Below, piece by piece: positions 16,189 to 25,430 of a DNA stretch of 64,000 nucleotides (positions within the stretch are counted from its first letter, which is position 1; every line of letters starts with the position of its first letter). The stretch covers positions 1 to 64,000 of the forward strand of contig JAYSSR010000009.1 in assembly GCA_043720395.1 (NCBI GenBank), written 5' to 3'. The DNA comes from JANOYY01 sp043720395 (lineage in GTDB: Bacteria; Actinomycetota; Acidimicrobiia; Acidimicrobiales; JANYDT01). A program made the position numbers and the translations under genes. The notes under the pieces are model-generated. The model did not search any database, was not told the DNA's origin, and worked only from the letters and a program-made list of their open reading frames with translations.

Positions 16189-18468
16189 CTAGAGAAAAAG
16201 AGCGAGCGCGAGGCCGAGTAGGCCGACGGATGCGAGGAACACGGCGGCGTAGTTCTGTACGCGGCCGGTCTGGAGTTTGCGAAGAACATTGCCGCCGGTC
16301 GAGGCACTGATTCCAGAACCATTGACGATGCCGTCGATGACACGTTGGTCGATCTGGTCGTAGACGGCACGCCCGGTCGCGACCGCGCCCTTGCCGACGT
16401 TGTTGATCACACCGTCGAGGATGTGCTGGTTGAACCAGTACGCGGTTTGCGCGATCGGACCCTTGACCGAGTTCACAACGATTCCGGTCCACAAGTGGTC
16501 GAGGTAGTACTTCTGCTTCAAGACCTTGTGGACCCAGGCGAAGGGTCCGCCACGTCGAACGAGGCCGAGGTCACCCTTCTTCACGACGTTGTACCAGTAG
16601 CCAACGGCGATGCCGAGCAGCGCCAGAACCACAGAGGGAATGGCGACGCCCCAGTTGAACGGCCGCACCCAGTTCGAAGCTACGACGCTCTCCTCGAAGG
16701 TGGCGTTCGCGATGAACTTCTCGAACCAGAACTTCTTCAAGAAGAGGAAGTCCTTGAACGGCCAGTTCAAGAACCCAACGAACGTGGCCATCACTGCCAG
16801 CGCGATCAGCGGCCAAGTGATGAGGCCCGGCGACTCGCGGGGCCCATCGTCGGCACCAGCACCGTGATCGTCGTGAGTCGGGTGCGCGTCGTGCGTGTCG
16901 TGCTCATCGTGGAAGAGGTGAAGGCGGTTCTCACCCCAGAACGTCTTCGCCATAACTCGGGTCATGTAGGCCGCCGTCATGAAGGCACCAAGGCTGCCAG
17001 CCACCCACGCAATCCTGAAGCCGTTTGCATCCGCAGCGTTGAGAATCTCATCCTTCGACCAGAAGCCCGAGAAGATCGGCAGACCAGCCAGCGCGAGGTA
17101 ACCGACGAAGAACGTCCAGTACGTCCTCGGCATGTACTTCTTCAGCCCGCCCATGCGTTCCATCTCGAAGCTGTGATGCGAACCCGAGTGCGCTACCGAA
17201 CCAGCTCCCTGGAACAGCAGCGCCTTGAAGAACGCATGCGTCACGAGGTGGAAGATGGCACCGACCCACGCACCGACCGAGAGGCCGAGGATCATGTAGC
17301 CGAGTTGGCTGACCGTGGAATAGGCGAGCACCTTCTTGATGTCCGTCTGCACGAAGGCGAGCCCGGCAGCCATCACCACGGTGATGCCGCCGATCCACGC
17401 CCCGAGGTTCATACCGCCAGCGTGGATCGAGAATCCCTGCCAGAACACCCCGTACATGCGAGCGAACAGATAAACGCCCGCGACCACCATCGTGGCCGCG
17501 TGGATAAGCGCCGAGGCGGGCGTCGGGCCGGCCATCGCGTCGGGAAGCCACGTGTGCAGCGGGAACTGTGCCGACTTGCCGACCACGCCCATGAACAGGC
17601 AGCACGCCGCTACGAGCAAGACGCTATGGCTGATGCTTCCGTCGAGTGCCATCGCGTTTGCGGTCGCGATGTCGAACGTCTTGCCCGAGGCGAAGAACAT
17701 GATGATGATGCCGATCAACAGGCCGATGTCGCCGGTGCGCGTGGTCAAGAAGGCCTTCAGTGCCGCGTCGCTGTTGTTCTTGTCCTCCCACCAATGCCCG
17801 ATGAGCAGGAACGAACACAGGCCCATCAGCTCCCAGCCGAAGAAGAGTCCGAGGGTGGTCGCGCTCTGGACCATCCAAAGCATGGCTGCGGTGAAGAGGT
17901 TGAGCGCCGCGAAGTAATGCGTGAAGCGCTTGTCGCCGCGGAGATACTCGATGGAGAACACGTGGACGCACAGCGAAATGAACGACACAACGAAAAGCAT
18001 CGCCACCGCAAACCCATCGACGTGAATGCCGAGGCCGATGTCGATGTTTCCGTCCCGATACCAAGAAACCTGCTTGATGACGGGCTTGCGGATGCCCCCG
18101 TGTTCGGCCTCCTCGGCGGTACTCACCGACAGGCGGGGCGCAACGCCTCCACGCAAACCTTGCTCGGTCGAGTGCGTCTCTTCCTTAGCAGTCGTTGTCT
18201 CGCCCTCGTGATCGGTCCCGCCCTCCTCAGCCGCAGGTTCCTTGCCCTCATGCGACGTTTCACTGGCGTCGGCAGAATGCTCCGTGGCATGGACGACCGT
18301 TTCACGATTGCTCCATTGGAACACCGAAACCAGCGACAGCACCAGGCACAGCAACACCGCGGCCGTGCCGATCTCTGCGCCCTTCCTCGGGAGCCGCTTG
18401 CCGAAGAACAGTGTGGCAACGAACGCTCCCACCATGAGCGCGGGAAGAATCCAGACCTTGTCGAGCAT
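16189..18468 (-). CDS. nuoL: NADH-quinone oxidoreductase subunit L, with His/acid-rich loops
   Basis: At 759 residues this is about 140 longer than E. coli NuoL. The core is normal: the TM5 glutamate in GLFFGWELMGLCSFLLIGHW, the TM7 lysine in GVVGKSAQFPLHTWLPDAMA, TDIKKVLAYSTVSQLGYM and a long C-terminal lateral helix. Extra length comes from a loop after TM2 (about residues 60-110) rich in His, Glu and Thr, and a second loop with HDEHDTHDAHPTHDDHG around residue 525. Both face away from helices and may bind metal or protons. Start ATG 18468. Confidence 0.95.
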   Translation of the reverse strand: MLDKVWILPALMVGAFVATLFFGKRLPRKGAEIGTAAVLLCLVLSLVSVFQWSNRETVVHATEHSADASETSHEGKEPAAEEGGTDHEGETTTAKEETHSTEQGLRGGVAPRLSVSTAEEAEHGGIRKPVIKQVSWYRDGNIDIGLGIHVDGFAVAMLFVVSFISLCVHVFSIEYLRGDKRFTHYFAALNLFTAAMLWMVQSATTLGLFFGWELMGLCSFLLIGHWWEDKNNSDAALKAFLTTRTGDIGLLIGIIIMFFASGKTFDIATANAMALDGSISHSVLLVAACCLFMGVVGKSAQFPLHTWLPDAMAGPTPASALIHAATMVVAGVYLFARMYGVFWQGFSIHAGGMNLGAWIGGITVVMAAGLAFVQTDIKKVLAYSTVSQLGYMILGLSVGAWVGAIFHLVTHAFFKALLFQGAGSVAHSGSHHSFEMERMGGLKKYMPRTYWTFFVGYLALAGLPIFSGFWSKDEILNAADANGFRIAWVAGSLGAFMTAAYMTRVMAKTFWGENRLHLFHDEHDTHDAHPTHDDHGAGADDGPRESPGLITWPLIALAVMATFVGFLNWPFKDFLFLKKFWFEKFIANATFEESVVASNWVRPFNWGVAIPSVVLALLGIAVGYWYNVVKKGDLGLVRRGGPFAWVHKVLKQKYYLDHLWTGIVVNSVKGPIAQTAYWFNQHILDGVINNVGKGAVATGRAVYDQIDQRVIDGIVNGSGISASTGGNVLRKLQTGRVQNYAAVFLASVGLLGLALALFL

Positions 18469-18475
18469 CAGCCGC

Positions 18476-18775
18476 TCAGCCCTTCATCTCGGAGACGAGC
18501 GTGACGTCGACGCTTCGGCGGTTGCGGTAGATCAGCAGCACAATCGCAAGTCCGACGCCGACTTCGGCTGCCGCCACAGCGATGGCGAACAACGCGAACA
18601 CATGCCCGATGACGTTGTCGTTGCGCAACGAGAAGGCCACGAAGTTCATGTTGACGGAGTTGATCATGAGCTCGATCGACATGAGGATCAGCACCGCGTT
18701 CTTGCGGGCGAGCACGCCATAGACCCCAACACAGAACAGGAACGCGGCAAGTACGAGGAACTGGTTCAGAAGCAT
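18476..18775 (-). CDS. nuoK: NADH-quinone oxidoreductase subunit K
   Basis: The 99-residue protein has three membrane helices and the conserved glutamates: one in VLILMSIELMINSVNMNF (TM2) and one in AIAVAAAEVGVGLAIVLL (TM3). These form part of the proton path between NuoA/J and NuoN. ATG 18775 begins MLLNQFLVLAAFL, 7 nt after the nuoJ stop. Size equals E. coli NuoK. Confidence 0.95.
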   Translation of the reverse strand: MLLNQFLVLAAFLFCVGVYGVLARKNAVLILMSIELMINSVNMNFVAFSLRNDNVIGHVFALFAIAVAAAEVGVGLAIVLLIYRNRRSVDVTLVSEMKG

Positions 18776-18782
18776 GACGACC

Positions 18783-19295
18783 TCAGTCCCGCCGTGCCAC
18801 GACGACGGCACCGACGAGTGCAGCGAGCAGAAGCACGGATGACACCTCAAAGGGCACGAGGTACTCGGCGAAAATCGAATCGGACACTCGTGTGAGGTTC
18901 CCACCCGACGCTCCCTCAGCAACACCGTTCGTGAGGCTCAGCTTCTCGTCGCTGAACGCATCAATAAGCAGCGTCGCAAGAGCTCCGAACAAGAAGAGCG
19001 AAACCACTGCGCTCACCGCGCGCTGGTTGTTGTCGAGTTGCTGGTCCTTGCCGATTGGGGCTCGTGTGAGCATGATCCCGAAGAGCAGGAGCACCGTAAT
19101 GGCACCGATGTACACGAGCACCTGCACGACCGCGACGAACTCTGCGGCGAGCAGGATGTACTGGGCGGCGACCCCGGCGAGCACGATCACGAGGTAGAGC
19201 GCTGCATGCACGACGTTCTTGGTGGTGACGAGCTTGATCGCCGCCACACATTGGGCGAACGCAAGCAGCCCGAAGGTGATGTTCTGGGCGAGCAC
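18783..19295 (-). CDS. nuoJ: NADH-quinone oxidoreductase subunit J
   Basis: The 170-residue protein has five predicted membrane helices, including VVHAALYLVIVLAGVAAQY and the glycine-bearing TM3 AVVQVLVYIGAITVLLLFG, whose pi-bulge turns during the catalytic cycle. GTG 19295 gives VLAQNITFGLLAF, just before TM1 and 11 nt after the nuoI stop. A short acidic loop follows TM4. Confidence 0.94.
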   Translation of the reverse strand: MLAQNITFGLLAFAQCVAAIKLVTTKNVVHAALYLVIVLAGVAAQYILLAAEFVAVVQVLVYIGAITVLLLFGIMLTRAPIGKDQQLDNNQRAVSAVVSLFLFGALATLLIDAFSDEKLSLTNGVAEGASGGNLTRVSDSIFAEYLVPFEVSSVLLLAALVGAVVVARRD

Positions 19296-19306
19296 GGCGG
19301 GCGAGG

Positions 19307-19819
19307 CTACTTCTTCTTCACGTCGGCCCCGACCTCCAGGGCCGGCTTGACGGGTACGGTTTCCATCCACTCGCCAAGGCGAGTCTTGTCGTGCAGCAGA
19401 TCCGCGATGCGAGCCGTTGAGTACTCGTACTCGGGCGTCCAGAACAGGGCATCGAACGGGCAGACCTCGACGCAGATGCCGCAGTACATGCACAGCGAGT
19501 AGTCGATGTCGAAGCGATCGAGGATCTGGACCGTGCGGGGCTTGCCACCCTCGCGACGCGGCGGCGCCTTGTCCTTGTGACCCTCGATGTAGATGCACCA
19601 GTCTGGGCAGCTGCGCGAGCACAGCATGCAGGCCGTGCAGTTTTCTTCCTTCAAGGCGATGACGCCACGCGCTCGCGTCGGCGGAGCTTCACGCTCGTGC
19701 GGGTACTGAACCGTCTGGTTCGGCTTGAAAAGCTCCTTCATCGTGATGACGAGGCCACCCGTGAGGGAGTCCACGACCTCTTTCACGCGGGCTGCGCTCG
19801 GCGGTTTCGGCAATGCCAT
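19307..19819 (-). CDS. nuoI: NADH-quinone oxidoreductase subunit I (two 4Fe-4S clusters)
   Basis: The 170-residue ferredoxin-like subunit carries the two tetranuclear motifs CTACMLCSRSCP and CMYCGICVEVCP that hold clusters N6a and N6b, the last electron carriers before NuoB. NuoB itself is not in this window. ATG 19819 starts MALPKPPSAARVKEVV; nuoH ends 2 nt upstream, so coupling is tight. The C-terminus is lysine-rich. Confidence 0.96.
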   Translation of the reverse strand: MALPKPPSAARVKEVVDSLTGGLVITMKELFKPNQTVQYPHEREAPPTRARGVIALKEENCTACMLCSRSCPDWCIYIEGHKDKAPPRREGGKPRTVQILDRFDIDYSLCMYCGICVEVCPFDALFWTPEYEYSTARIADLLHDKTRLGEWMETVPVKPALEVGADVKKK

Positions 19820-19821
19820 TG

Positions 19822-20859
19822 TCAGAACACGACCTTCAGGACAGCGGTAACCATGATGTTCAGCAACGAGATCGGGATCAGATACTTCCACGCCAGCGTC
19901 TGCAGCTGATCCTCACGGAAGCGTGGGTAGCTGAACCGGACCCAGAACACGATGAAGGCCACGAACAGCACCTTCGCGAAGAGGACGAGCGGCCCAACGA
20001 CGTTCTCCAGATCGCCGTGGACGAACGGCACGGCGTAGCCACCGAGGAACAGCGTCGCCGCAATCGCCGAAAGCGCGAAGGCGGACGCAACTTCACCGAG
20101 GAAGAACGAGAGGAACCGAAAACCCGAATATTCCGTCATGTAACCGGTCACGAGTTCCGACTCAGCGACGGGCATGTCGAACGGCGCCTGCGTCAACTCG
20201 GCCTGGGCCGCGATCATGAAGATCGCGAACCCGACGAATTGCGTCGTCACATACGGAAGCGGAATCGGGCCGAGTCTGAAGTTCTGCTGTGCGTGGACGA
20301 TGTCCGTGAGGCTGAGGCTGCCGGCCTGGATCACCACGCCGACGACCGCCAGCACCAGCGGTAGTTCGTAGGCAATCAGCTGGCCAGCGGCTCGAAGCGA
20401 ACCCATCAGCGAGTACTTGTTCGCGCTCGCCCAACCCGCCATGAGGATGCCAATCACGCCGATCGATCCGACGGCAAGCGCATAGAAGACACCGACCTTC
20501 AGGTCGCTGATCACAAGATCCGGTCCCGCCGGGATCACGAGATACAGCAGGAACGTGGACATGACAACGACGTACGGTGCCAGCGAGAACACCCACTTGT
20601 CAGCCTTTGTCGGGATGATGTCTTCCTTCTGAATGAACTTCACCGCGTCGCCGATGTTCTGGAACCAGCCGTGGTAGCCGCCGGGGTCCATCGGCCCGAG
20701 GCGGCTCTGCATGTGCGCCATCATCTTGAGCAGGAACAGATACCCAATAAGCAGTCCGCCGACAGGAATGACCACGAGCACCGCAAGGAGCTTGATGATC
20801 GTCCAGAACCAATACGCGTCGAGCGTAAATGCGGCGAGAACACTCGTCGGTCCGCTCAT
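19822..20859 (-). CDS. nuoH: NADH-quinone oxidoreductase subunit H
   Basis: The 345-residue membrane subunit forms the quinone entry and the first half-channel. The motifs MQSRLGPMDPGGYHGWFQNI, AQAELTQAPFDMPVAESELV and YSGFRFLSFFLGE are conserved. ATG 20859 overlaps the nuoD stop by 4 nt (ATGA), which fixes the start. About eight to nine helices are visible. Confidence 0.95.
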   Translation of the reverse strand: MSGPTSVLAAFTLDAYWFWTIIKLLAVLVVIPVGGLLIGYLFLLKMMAHMQSRLGPMDPGGYHGWFQNIGDAVKFIQKEDIIPTKADKWVFSLAPYVVVMSTFLLYLVIPAGPDLVISDLKVGVFYALAVGSIGVIGILMAGWASANKYSLMGSLRAAGQLIAYELPLVLAVVGVVIQAGSLSLTDIVHAQQNFRLGPIPLPYVTTQFVGFAIFMIAAQAELTQAPFDMPVAESELVTGYMTEYSGFRFLSFFLGEVASAFALSAIAATLFLGGYAVPFVHGDLENVVGPLVLFAKVLFVAFIVFWVRFSYPRFREDQLQTLAWKYLIPISLLNIMVTAVLKVVF

Positions 20860-22061
20860 CGGTCGATGTCTCCGAGGATGAAGTACAGCGACGCCAGGAT
20901 CGTGATGATGTCGGGCACGAATACGCCACGCATGACCCACGGCACGATCGAGATGTTGTTGAAACTTGGCGTACGGATCTTCACCCGGAACGGCCCGAGC
21001 CCACCATGGCTCACCACGTAGTAGCCCATCTCTCCGAGTGGGTTCTCCGTTGCGACATAGGTCTCGCCCGCTGGCACCTTGATGATCCGCGGCACCTTGG
21101 CCATGATCGGCCCGGCGGGGAGGCCGTCGAGGATCTGGTCGACCATCTTCGCCGACTCGCGAACTTCCTGAAGGCGGACCCAGCAGCGGCTGAAGCAGTC
21201 GCCGTCGGGATGCGTCCAGACTTTCCAGTCGAGCTTCGACCAGGCGAGCGGACTCGCACCGTCGCGTCGCAGATCGACATCGACGCCAGAGCCGCGCGCG
21301 TTGGCACCGGACATGCCGTACTCCAGCGCCTTCTCTTTCGGGATGACGCCGATGCCTCGTGTGCGGGCCTGGAACACGGCGTTGCCGAACAGCAGGTTCT
21401 CGATCAGGTCGCAGAAATCGCGGACGTTGTTCATCGCCGTTTTGGTCTCGGCGATCCAGCCCTTCGGCAGGTCTTCCTTGATCCCACCGATGCGGTTGTA
21501 GTTCGGATGGAAACGCCCGCCCGTGGCCGCCTCGATCTGGTTGAGGACGTGCTCACGATCGCGGAAGGCAAAGAACACCGGTGTGACCGCGCCGAGCTGC
21601 ACGCCAAGATCACCGAGGAACAACTCGAGGTGCGCGATGCGGGCCATCTCGAACAAGGCGGTGCGAATCCACTGTGCACGAGACGGCGCTTCGACGCCCA
21701 TCAGTTCTTCGGCGGCACCGATAAAGGGCACCTCGTTAGCGAAGCTGCCCAGCCAGTCGATCCGATTCACCAATGTGGTGATCTGCGGGTAGGTGCGGAC
21801 TTCGGTGAGTTTTTCGTAGCCACGGTGCATGTAGCCCATGACCGGCTCACACTCGATGACCTGCTCGCCGTCGAGCTTGGCGATGAGGCGAAGGGTTCCG
21901 TGCGTGGCGGGGTGCTGCGGGCCGAGGTTGACGGTCATGCCCTCGTCGGTTTCGATCTCGACGTTGACCCGCATGTCGGCCGACTGTGCAGCCACGTAGG
22001 CGGCTTGGCGCACGAGCTCACCGGGAGTCGGCGCATGGGTCGGGTTCAAGGTGTCGGTCAT
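20856..22061 (-). CDS. nuoD: NADH-quinone oxidoreductase subunit D
   Basis: The 401-residue 49-kDa homologue lines the quinone pocket with NuoB. It shows NLGPQHPATHGTLRLIAKLD, YMHRGYEKLTEVRTYPQ (Arg80) and a C-terminal IVPWVMRGVFVPDIITIL. The quinone-ligating His and Tyr regions are in place. The MHRG arginine is the likely counterpart of the arginine methylated by NDUFAF7 in mitochondria, interesting because a MidA gene lies at 11.8 kb. The nuoC/nuoD ATGA overlap sets the ATG at 22061. Confidence 0.96.
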   Translation of the reverse strand: MTDTLNPTHAPTPGELVRQAAYVAAQSADMRVNVEIETDEGMTVNLGPQHPATHGTLRLIAKLDGEQVIECEPVMGYMHRGYEKLTEVRTYPQITTLVNRIDWLGSFANEVPFIGAAEELMGVEAPSRAQWIRTALFEMARIAHLELFLGDLGVQLGAVTPVFFAFRDREHVLNQIEAATGGRFHPNYNRIGGIKEDLPKGWIAETKTAMNNVRDFCDLIENLLFGNAVFQARTRGIGVIPKEKALEYGMSGANARGSGVDVDLRRDGASPLAWSKLDWKVWTHPDGDCFSRCWVRLQEVRESAKMVDQILDGLPAGPIMAKVPRIIKVPAGETYVATENPLGEMGYYVVSHGGLGPFRVKIRTPSFNNISIVPWVMRGVFVPDIITILASLYFILGDIDR

Positions 22062-22759
22062 GACGCTTCCGCCTCTTCATCGGCCTCACCGGAGATCGGT
22101 TCCACGCTGGTGAGGCCCGGCCACGGCTTCACTTCACGGGCCAACAACGGGAAGTCCTTGCGGAGGGGATAACCCTCGAAACCGCCGGGCAGGTAGATGT
22201 GCACGAGGTTCGGATGGCCCTCGAACCAGAACCCGAACATCTCCCAGGTCTCGCGCTCGTGCCAGTCCGCACCGGCGTACACCTTCGAGATCGACGCGAC
22301 CGTTGGCTCGGTGTCGTCGAGATCGGCCTTCACGATCACGCCGTGATGTTCGGTTGGCGAGGAGTAGCGGGCGAACACCTGAAACCGAGAGTCGCCACCT
22401 GCCTTGCCCGTGCGACGCGCAATCGCAACGACTTCGACCGGCGCATCGACGACCGGAGCGTCGCCTGCGACGACCTCCTCGGGTTCCTCATCGACCGAAC
22501 CCCACACGGTTTCGTATCGCGTTGTCTGCGCCGGATTGTCGAGCCAATCGAGCCCGGAGAGGAAGCAGAAGAAGGACAGACCGAGCGTGCCGCGACAGAA
22601 CATTGCCGTGTCGACCCACGCTGAACGATCGACGCGAACGATCACGTCGGTCTTGTTGATCTCCGCACCGAGGACCCGGTCGCCGAACTCGGCCCGAAGG
22701 GCATCGAGGTACCGCTGACAGGTCGCGTCGGCAGGAGCGGCGGCTTCGTCGACGGACAC
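22058..22759 (-). CDS. nuoC: NADH-quinone oxidoreductase subunit C
   Basis: The 233-residue protein matches the 30-kDa subunit: SISKVYAGADWHERETWEMF and LPGGFEGYPLRKDFPL are the family signature. An Ala/Val/Glu-rich insert (EEPEEVVAGDAPVVDAPVE) in the middle is unusual. GTG 22759 gives VSVDEAAAPADATC; GTG 22784 is a possible alternative. It is the first nuo gene here: nuoA and nuoB, usual upstream neighbours, are absent and a CHAP-type gene lies upstream instead. Confidence 0.94.
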   Translation of the reverse strand: MSVDEAAAPADATCQRYLDALRAEFGDRVLGAEINKTDVIVRVDRSAWVDTAMFCRGTLGLSFFCFLSGLDWLDNPAQTTRYETVWGSVDEEPEEVVAGDAPVVDAPVEVVAIARRTGKAGGDSRFQVFARYSSPTEHHGVIVKADLDDTEPTVASISKVYAGADWHERETWEMFGFWFEGHPNLVHIYLPGGFEGYPLRKDFPLLAREVKPWPGLTSVEPISGEADEEAEAS

Positions 22760-22854
22760 GGCCGCTGAGATTAGTGGCGAAACGGTCCCTCGGCTCAACT
22801 CCAGAGGTCCGTTTCCGAGCGTTGAGGCACGTTTTCCGCGGACCGGCCCTTGAG

Positions 22855-23664
22855 TTACCTGCCCCGAAGTCGACGGGACCTGCGTTTCACAACAGCTTTC
22901 CTGCGCCGACGAACCTTGGTCCGAGGCAGACGCGGGGCCACACGATCCTCCGGGAGGACCTCGCCGAAGGGCCGCCAAAAGCCCGCGTTGGCCTGCTTGA
23001 CCGGGCGCGTCTTCGAACGAACCATCGTTCCGTTGCGAGCGCCCGCAGCATTTGTGTTGCCCTCGATCGTCACCATCGTGCCCGTCTTTTCGTCCACCGA
23101 AACCACGATGCCGGTGTGCCCGCGGCCCCCGCCGTGGTTGATGAGGAAGATGTCGCCGGGCATCGGTCTCCACACCAGTCGACCGACCTTCTCGGCGTAC
23201 TTCCACGCCATCTGAACCTTTGCGAAGCCGTTCGGTCCTGTCACCGCCGGGAGCGGGTGGCCAGCCTGGGCGAAGGCCCAGGAGACGAACATCGCACACC
23301 AAAAGTTGTGGTTCATCCCAAACCATTCGCCGAACTTGGTGGTCTCGTTGCGCCCTTCGACGTACCCAGCCTCGGCGAGCGCGACGTCCAGAACGTCGCG
23401 GGTCAGCAATCGGGCTCGGTCTGCATCAGCGAAGTCGCGAGCGACCCGCACCGCGACAATGATCTGTCGCTCGACGCTGCCCGCCAAGGCAAGAACGGGT
23501 CCCGCGAGCGAACCGACCGCAGGTGTTACGCCACGGAGCGCGAACCCTGCCGATCGAACTGCGGCGGCCCATTCACCAAGGGCACCACCCATGCGGTCGA
23601 GGGAAGACGTTTCGGCACTGGACACGCCTCCAACGTCGGAGGTCACAACCATCGAGAGCGCCAT
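22855..23664 (-). CDS. CHAP-like cysteine peptidase/amidase with cationic tail
   Basis: The 269-residue protein has a C-terminal CHAP-type domain: catalytic Cys in NHNFWCAMFVSWAFAQAG (about residue 122), His in GRGHTGIVVSVDEKTG and Asn in TIEGNTNAAG. Such enzymes cut peptidoglycan stem peptides or cross-bridges. The first 90 residues are helical and lack a signal peptide. The tail RRRRKAVVKRRSRRLRGR is very basic and may bind anionic wall polymers or nucleic acid. It precedes nuoC on the same strand with an intergenic gap of 95 nt. Confidence 0.8.
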   Translation of the reverse strand: MALSMVVTSDVGGVSSAETSSLDRMGGALGEWAAAVRSAGFALRGVTPAVGSLAGPVLALAGSVERQIIVAVRVARDFADADRARLLTRDVLDVALAEAGYVEGRNETTKFGEWFGMNHNFWCAMFVSWAFAQAGHPLPAVTGPNGFAKVQMAWKYAEKVGRLVWRPMPGDIFLINHGGGRGHTGIVVSVDEKTGTMVTIEGNTNAAGARNGTMVRSKTRPVKQANAGFWRPFGEVLPEDRVAPRLPRTKVRRRRKAVVKRRSRRLRGR

Positions 23665-23827
23665 GTGCTACCTCCAGCGTCGAAAAGGACGGCCCGGCGA
23701 ACTACGGCTCGAAAAACGCCATGCGCCAGCGGGTGGACGAGGGAAGTGTTGGGCGATCTTGACGGACCTCGCGGCTACCGTCCACCAATCTCAAGCAGGC
23801 CACGCGCGTTTCCCGCCGAGAAAGATC

Positions 23828-25363
23828 TCAGAAATCGTCGTCGCGTTCGGAACGGTCCCCGAAATCGTCGTAGTTGTCACCCGACCGCGCTGATCGAGAG
23901 CCGCCCGAAGGCGGTGAGGTCCGGGCAACCTTTGCGCCCCAGCCACCACCGGACACAGAACCCGAGTTGCCACCCTCCGAGTTGCGCTTGCCCTTCCCGG
24001 AGTTTCGGCGCAATCCGAATGCGTCCAATGCGTCGGTGAGCGAGGCGGCACGGATCAGCTTCAGACCTGGAACATCGGGTGCTGAACGCGGCACGACCGC
24101 GGTCGTGAACCCCATGCGCGCGGCCTCCGAAAGCCGCCGCCCTAAGTGAGCGACCGACCGCACCTCACCGGCAAGGCCGACCTCGCCAATAGCCACGACA
24201 TCACTTGGCACCGCTACCTCCGAGTATCCCGACGAGAGCGCAAGACACAGTGCCAGATCGATAGCCGGCTCCGTGATTCGGACGCCGCCAACAACGGCAG
24301 CGAACACATCGCATTGAGTGACCGGCACCTTCGCACGTTCCTCCAGCACCGCGAGCAAAACGGCCACGCGGTTCACATCAAGGCCCGTGACCGCCCGCCT
24401 CGGAAATGACAGCGAGGTCGACGTGACGAGCGACTGCGTCTCCACGAGGAGCGGACGCGCGCCCTCCATCGTGCACGTGATTACCGAGCCCGAGGCCCCG
24501 TGATCGCGATCACCGAGGAACAGTCCGCTCGGATCGGCCACTCCGCTGAGCCCGAGTTCGCCCATCTCGAACAGGCCGAGTTCGCCGGTCGCACCAAAGC
24601 GGTGTTTCACCGCGCGCAGCATTCGGAGCGCGTGATGGCGATCGCCCTCGAACTCCAGGACCGTGTCCACGATGTGCTCCAGCACACGCGGTCCTGCCAA
24701 CGTGCCCTCCTTGGTCACGTGCCCCACCAGCAGCATCGTGACCCCGCGCTCCTTGGCCAGCCTCACAAGCGCATGTGAGCACTCGCGAACCTGCCCGACG
24801 CTGCCCGGCGACGAGGCGAGATCCGGGTTGTGCAGTGTCTGGATGGAGTCGATCACGACCACCGAAGCGCCGGCCTGCTCGATGTGTCCGAGCACGAGCG
24901 GCAACGAGGTCTCGGTGGCCATCCAGAGATCGGGCTGAATGACCCCGAGACGTTCCGCTCGACCGCGCACCTGCGCTGGCGACTCCTCACCCGACACGAG
25001 GAGCGCACGTCGACCCGACGCGGCCACGGCACCGAGCAACTGGAGGAGCAGCGTCGACTTCCCGATGCCCGGCTCACCGCCGACGAGGGTGACGGACCCA
25101 GGCACCAAACCGCCACCGAGGACTCGGTCGAGTTCGGGCAGTCCCGTCGCAACCGGCGCAGCTCCAGAGGTGTCGATGTCGCCGATCGGGCCAGCAGGAT
25201 GCCCCGGCACGAGGGTCAGCGGTGCAGCGCTCGGCCCCTCGAGTTCCTCGACGAGGGTGTTCCACGCCCCGCAGGTGCCACAGCGCCCGTTCCATTTCGG
25301 GAACGGCGCGCCACAGTCGGTACAACGGAACACTGTCCGGGTCTTTGAGGTTTTCGCAGCCAT
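23828..25363 (-). CDS. radA: DNA repair protein RadA/Sms
   Basis: The 511-residue RecA-like branch-migration helicase has an N-terminal CxxC-CxxC zinc finger (CTDCGAPFPKWNGRCGTC), Walker A GEPGIGKSTLLL and a Lon-like P domain at the end. The RadA-specific KNRFG motif reads KHRFG here, an Asn-to-His change. After the P domain is a disordered Gly/Ser/Asp tail of about 60 residues. ATG 25363 is preceded by GTG; the following lipoprotein gene is 67 nt upstream on the same strand. Confidence 0.94.
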   Translation of the reverse strand: MAAKTSKTRTVFRCTDCGAPFPKWNGRCGTCGAWNTLVEELEGPSAAPLTLVPGHPAGPIGDIDTSGAAPVATGLPELDRVLGGGLVPGSVTLVGGEPGIGKSTLLLQLLGAVAASGRRALLVSGEESPAQVRGRAERLGVIQPDLWMATETSLPLVLGHIEQAGASVVVIDSIQTLHNPDLASSPGSVGQVRECSHALVRLAKERGVTMLLVGHVTKEGTLAGPRVLEHIVDTVLEFEGDRHHALRMLRAVKHRFGATGELGLFEMGELGLSGVADPSGLFLGDRDHGASGSVITCTMEGARPLLVETQSLVTSTSLSFPRRAVTGLDVNRVAVLLAVLEERAKVPVTQCDVFAAVVGGVRITEPAIDLALCLALSSGYSEVAVPSDVVAIGEVGLAGEVRSVAHLGRRLSEAARMGFTTAVVPRSAPDVPGLKLIRAASLTDALDAFGLRRNSGKGKRNSEGGNSGSVSGGGWGAKVARTSPPSGGSRSARSGDNYDDFGDRSERDDDF

Positions 25364-25430
25364 CACCCCACCCTACGGAGCACGTATGACAGTGACACGC
25401 TGCGGTGGGCCCCGTCTCCGCTGCGCTTCG

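Noticed and set aside
16345..18504. 719-codon plus-strand ORF opposite nuoL
   Set aside because: Pure antisense shadow of a high-GC membrane gene; no recognisable domain.
20829..22172. 447-codon plus-strand ORF opposite nuoD
   Set aside because: Antisense shadow; NuoD on the minus strand is unambiguous.
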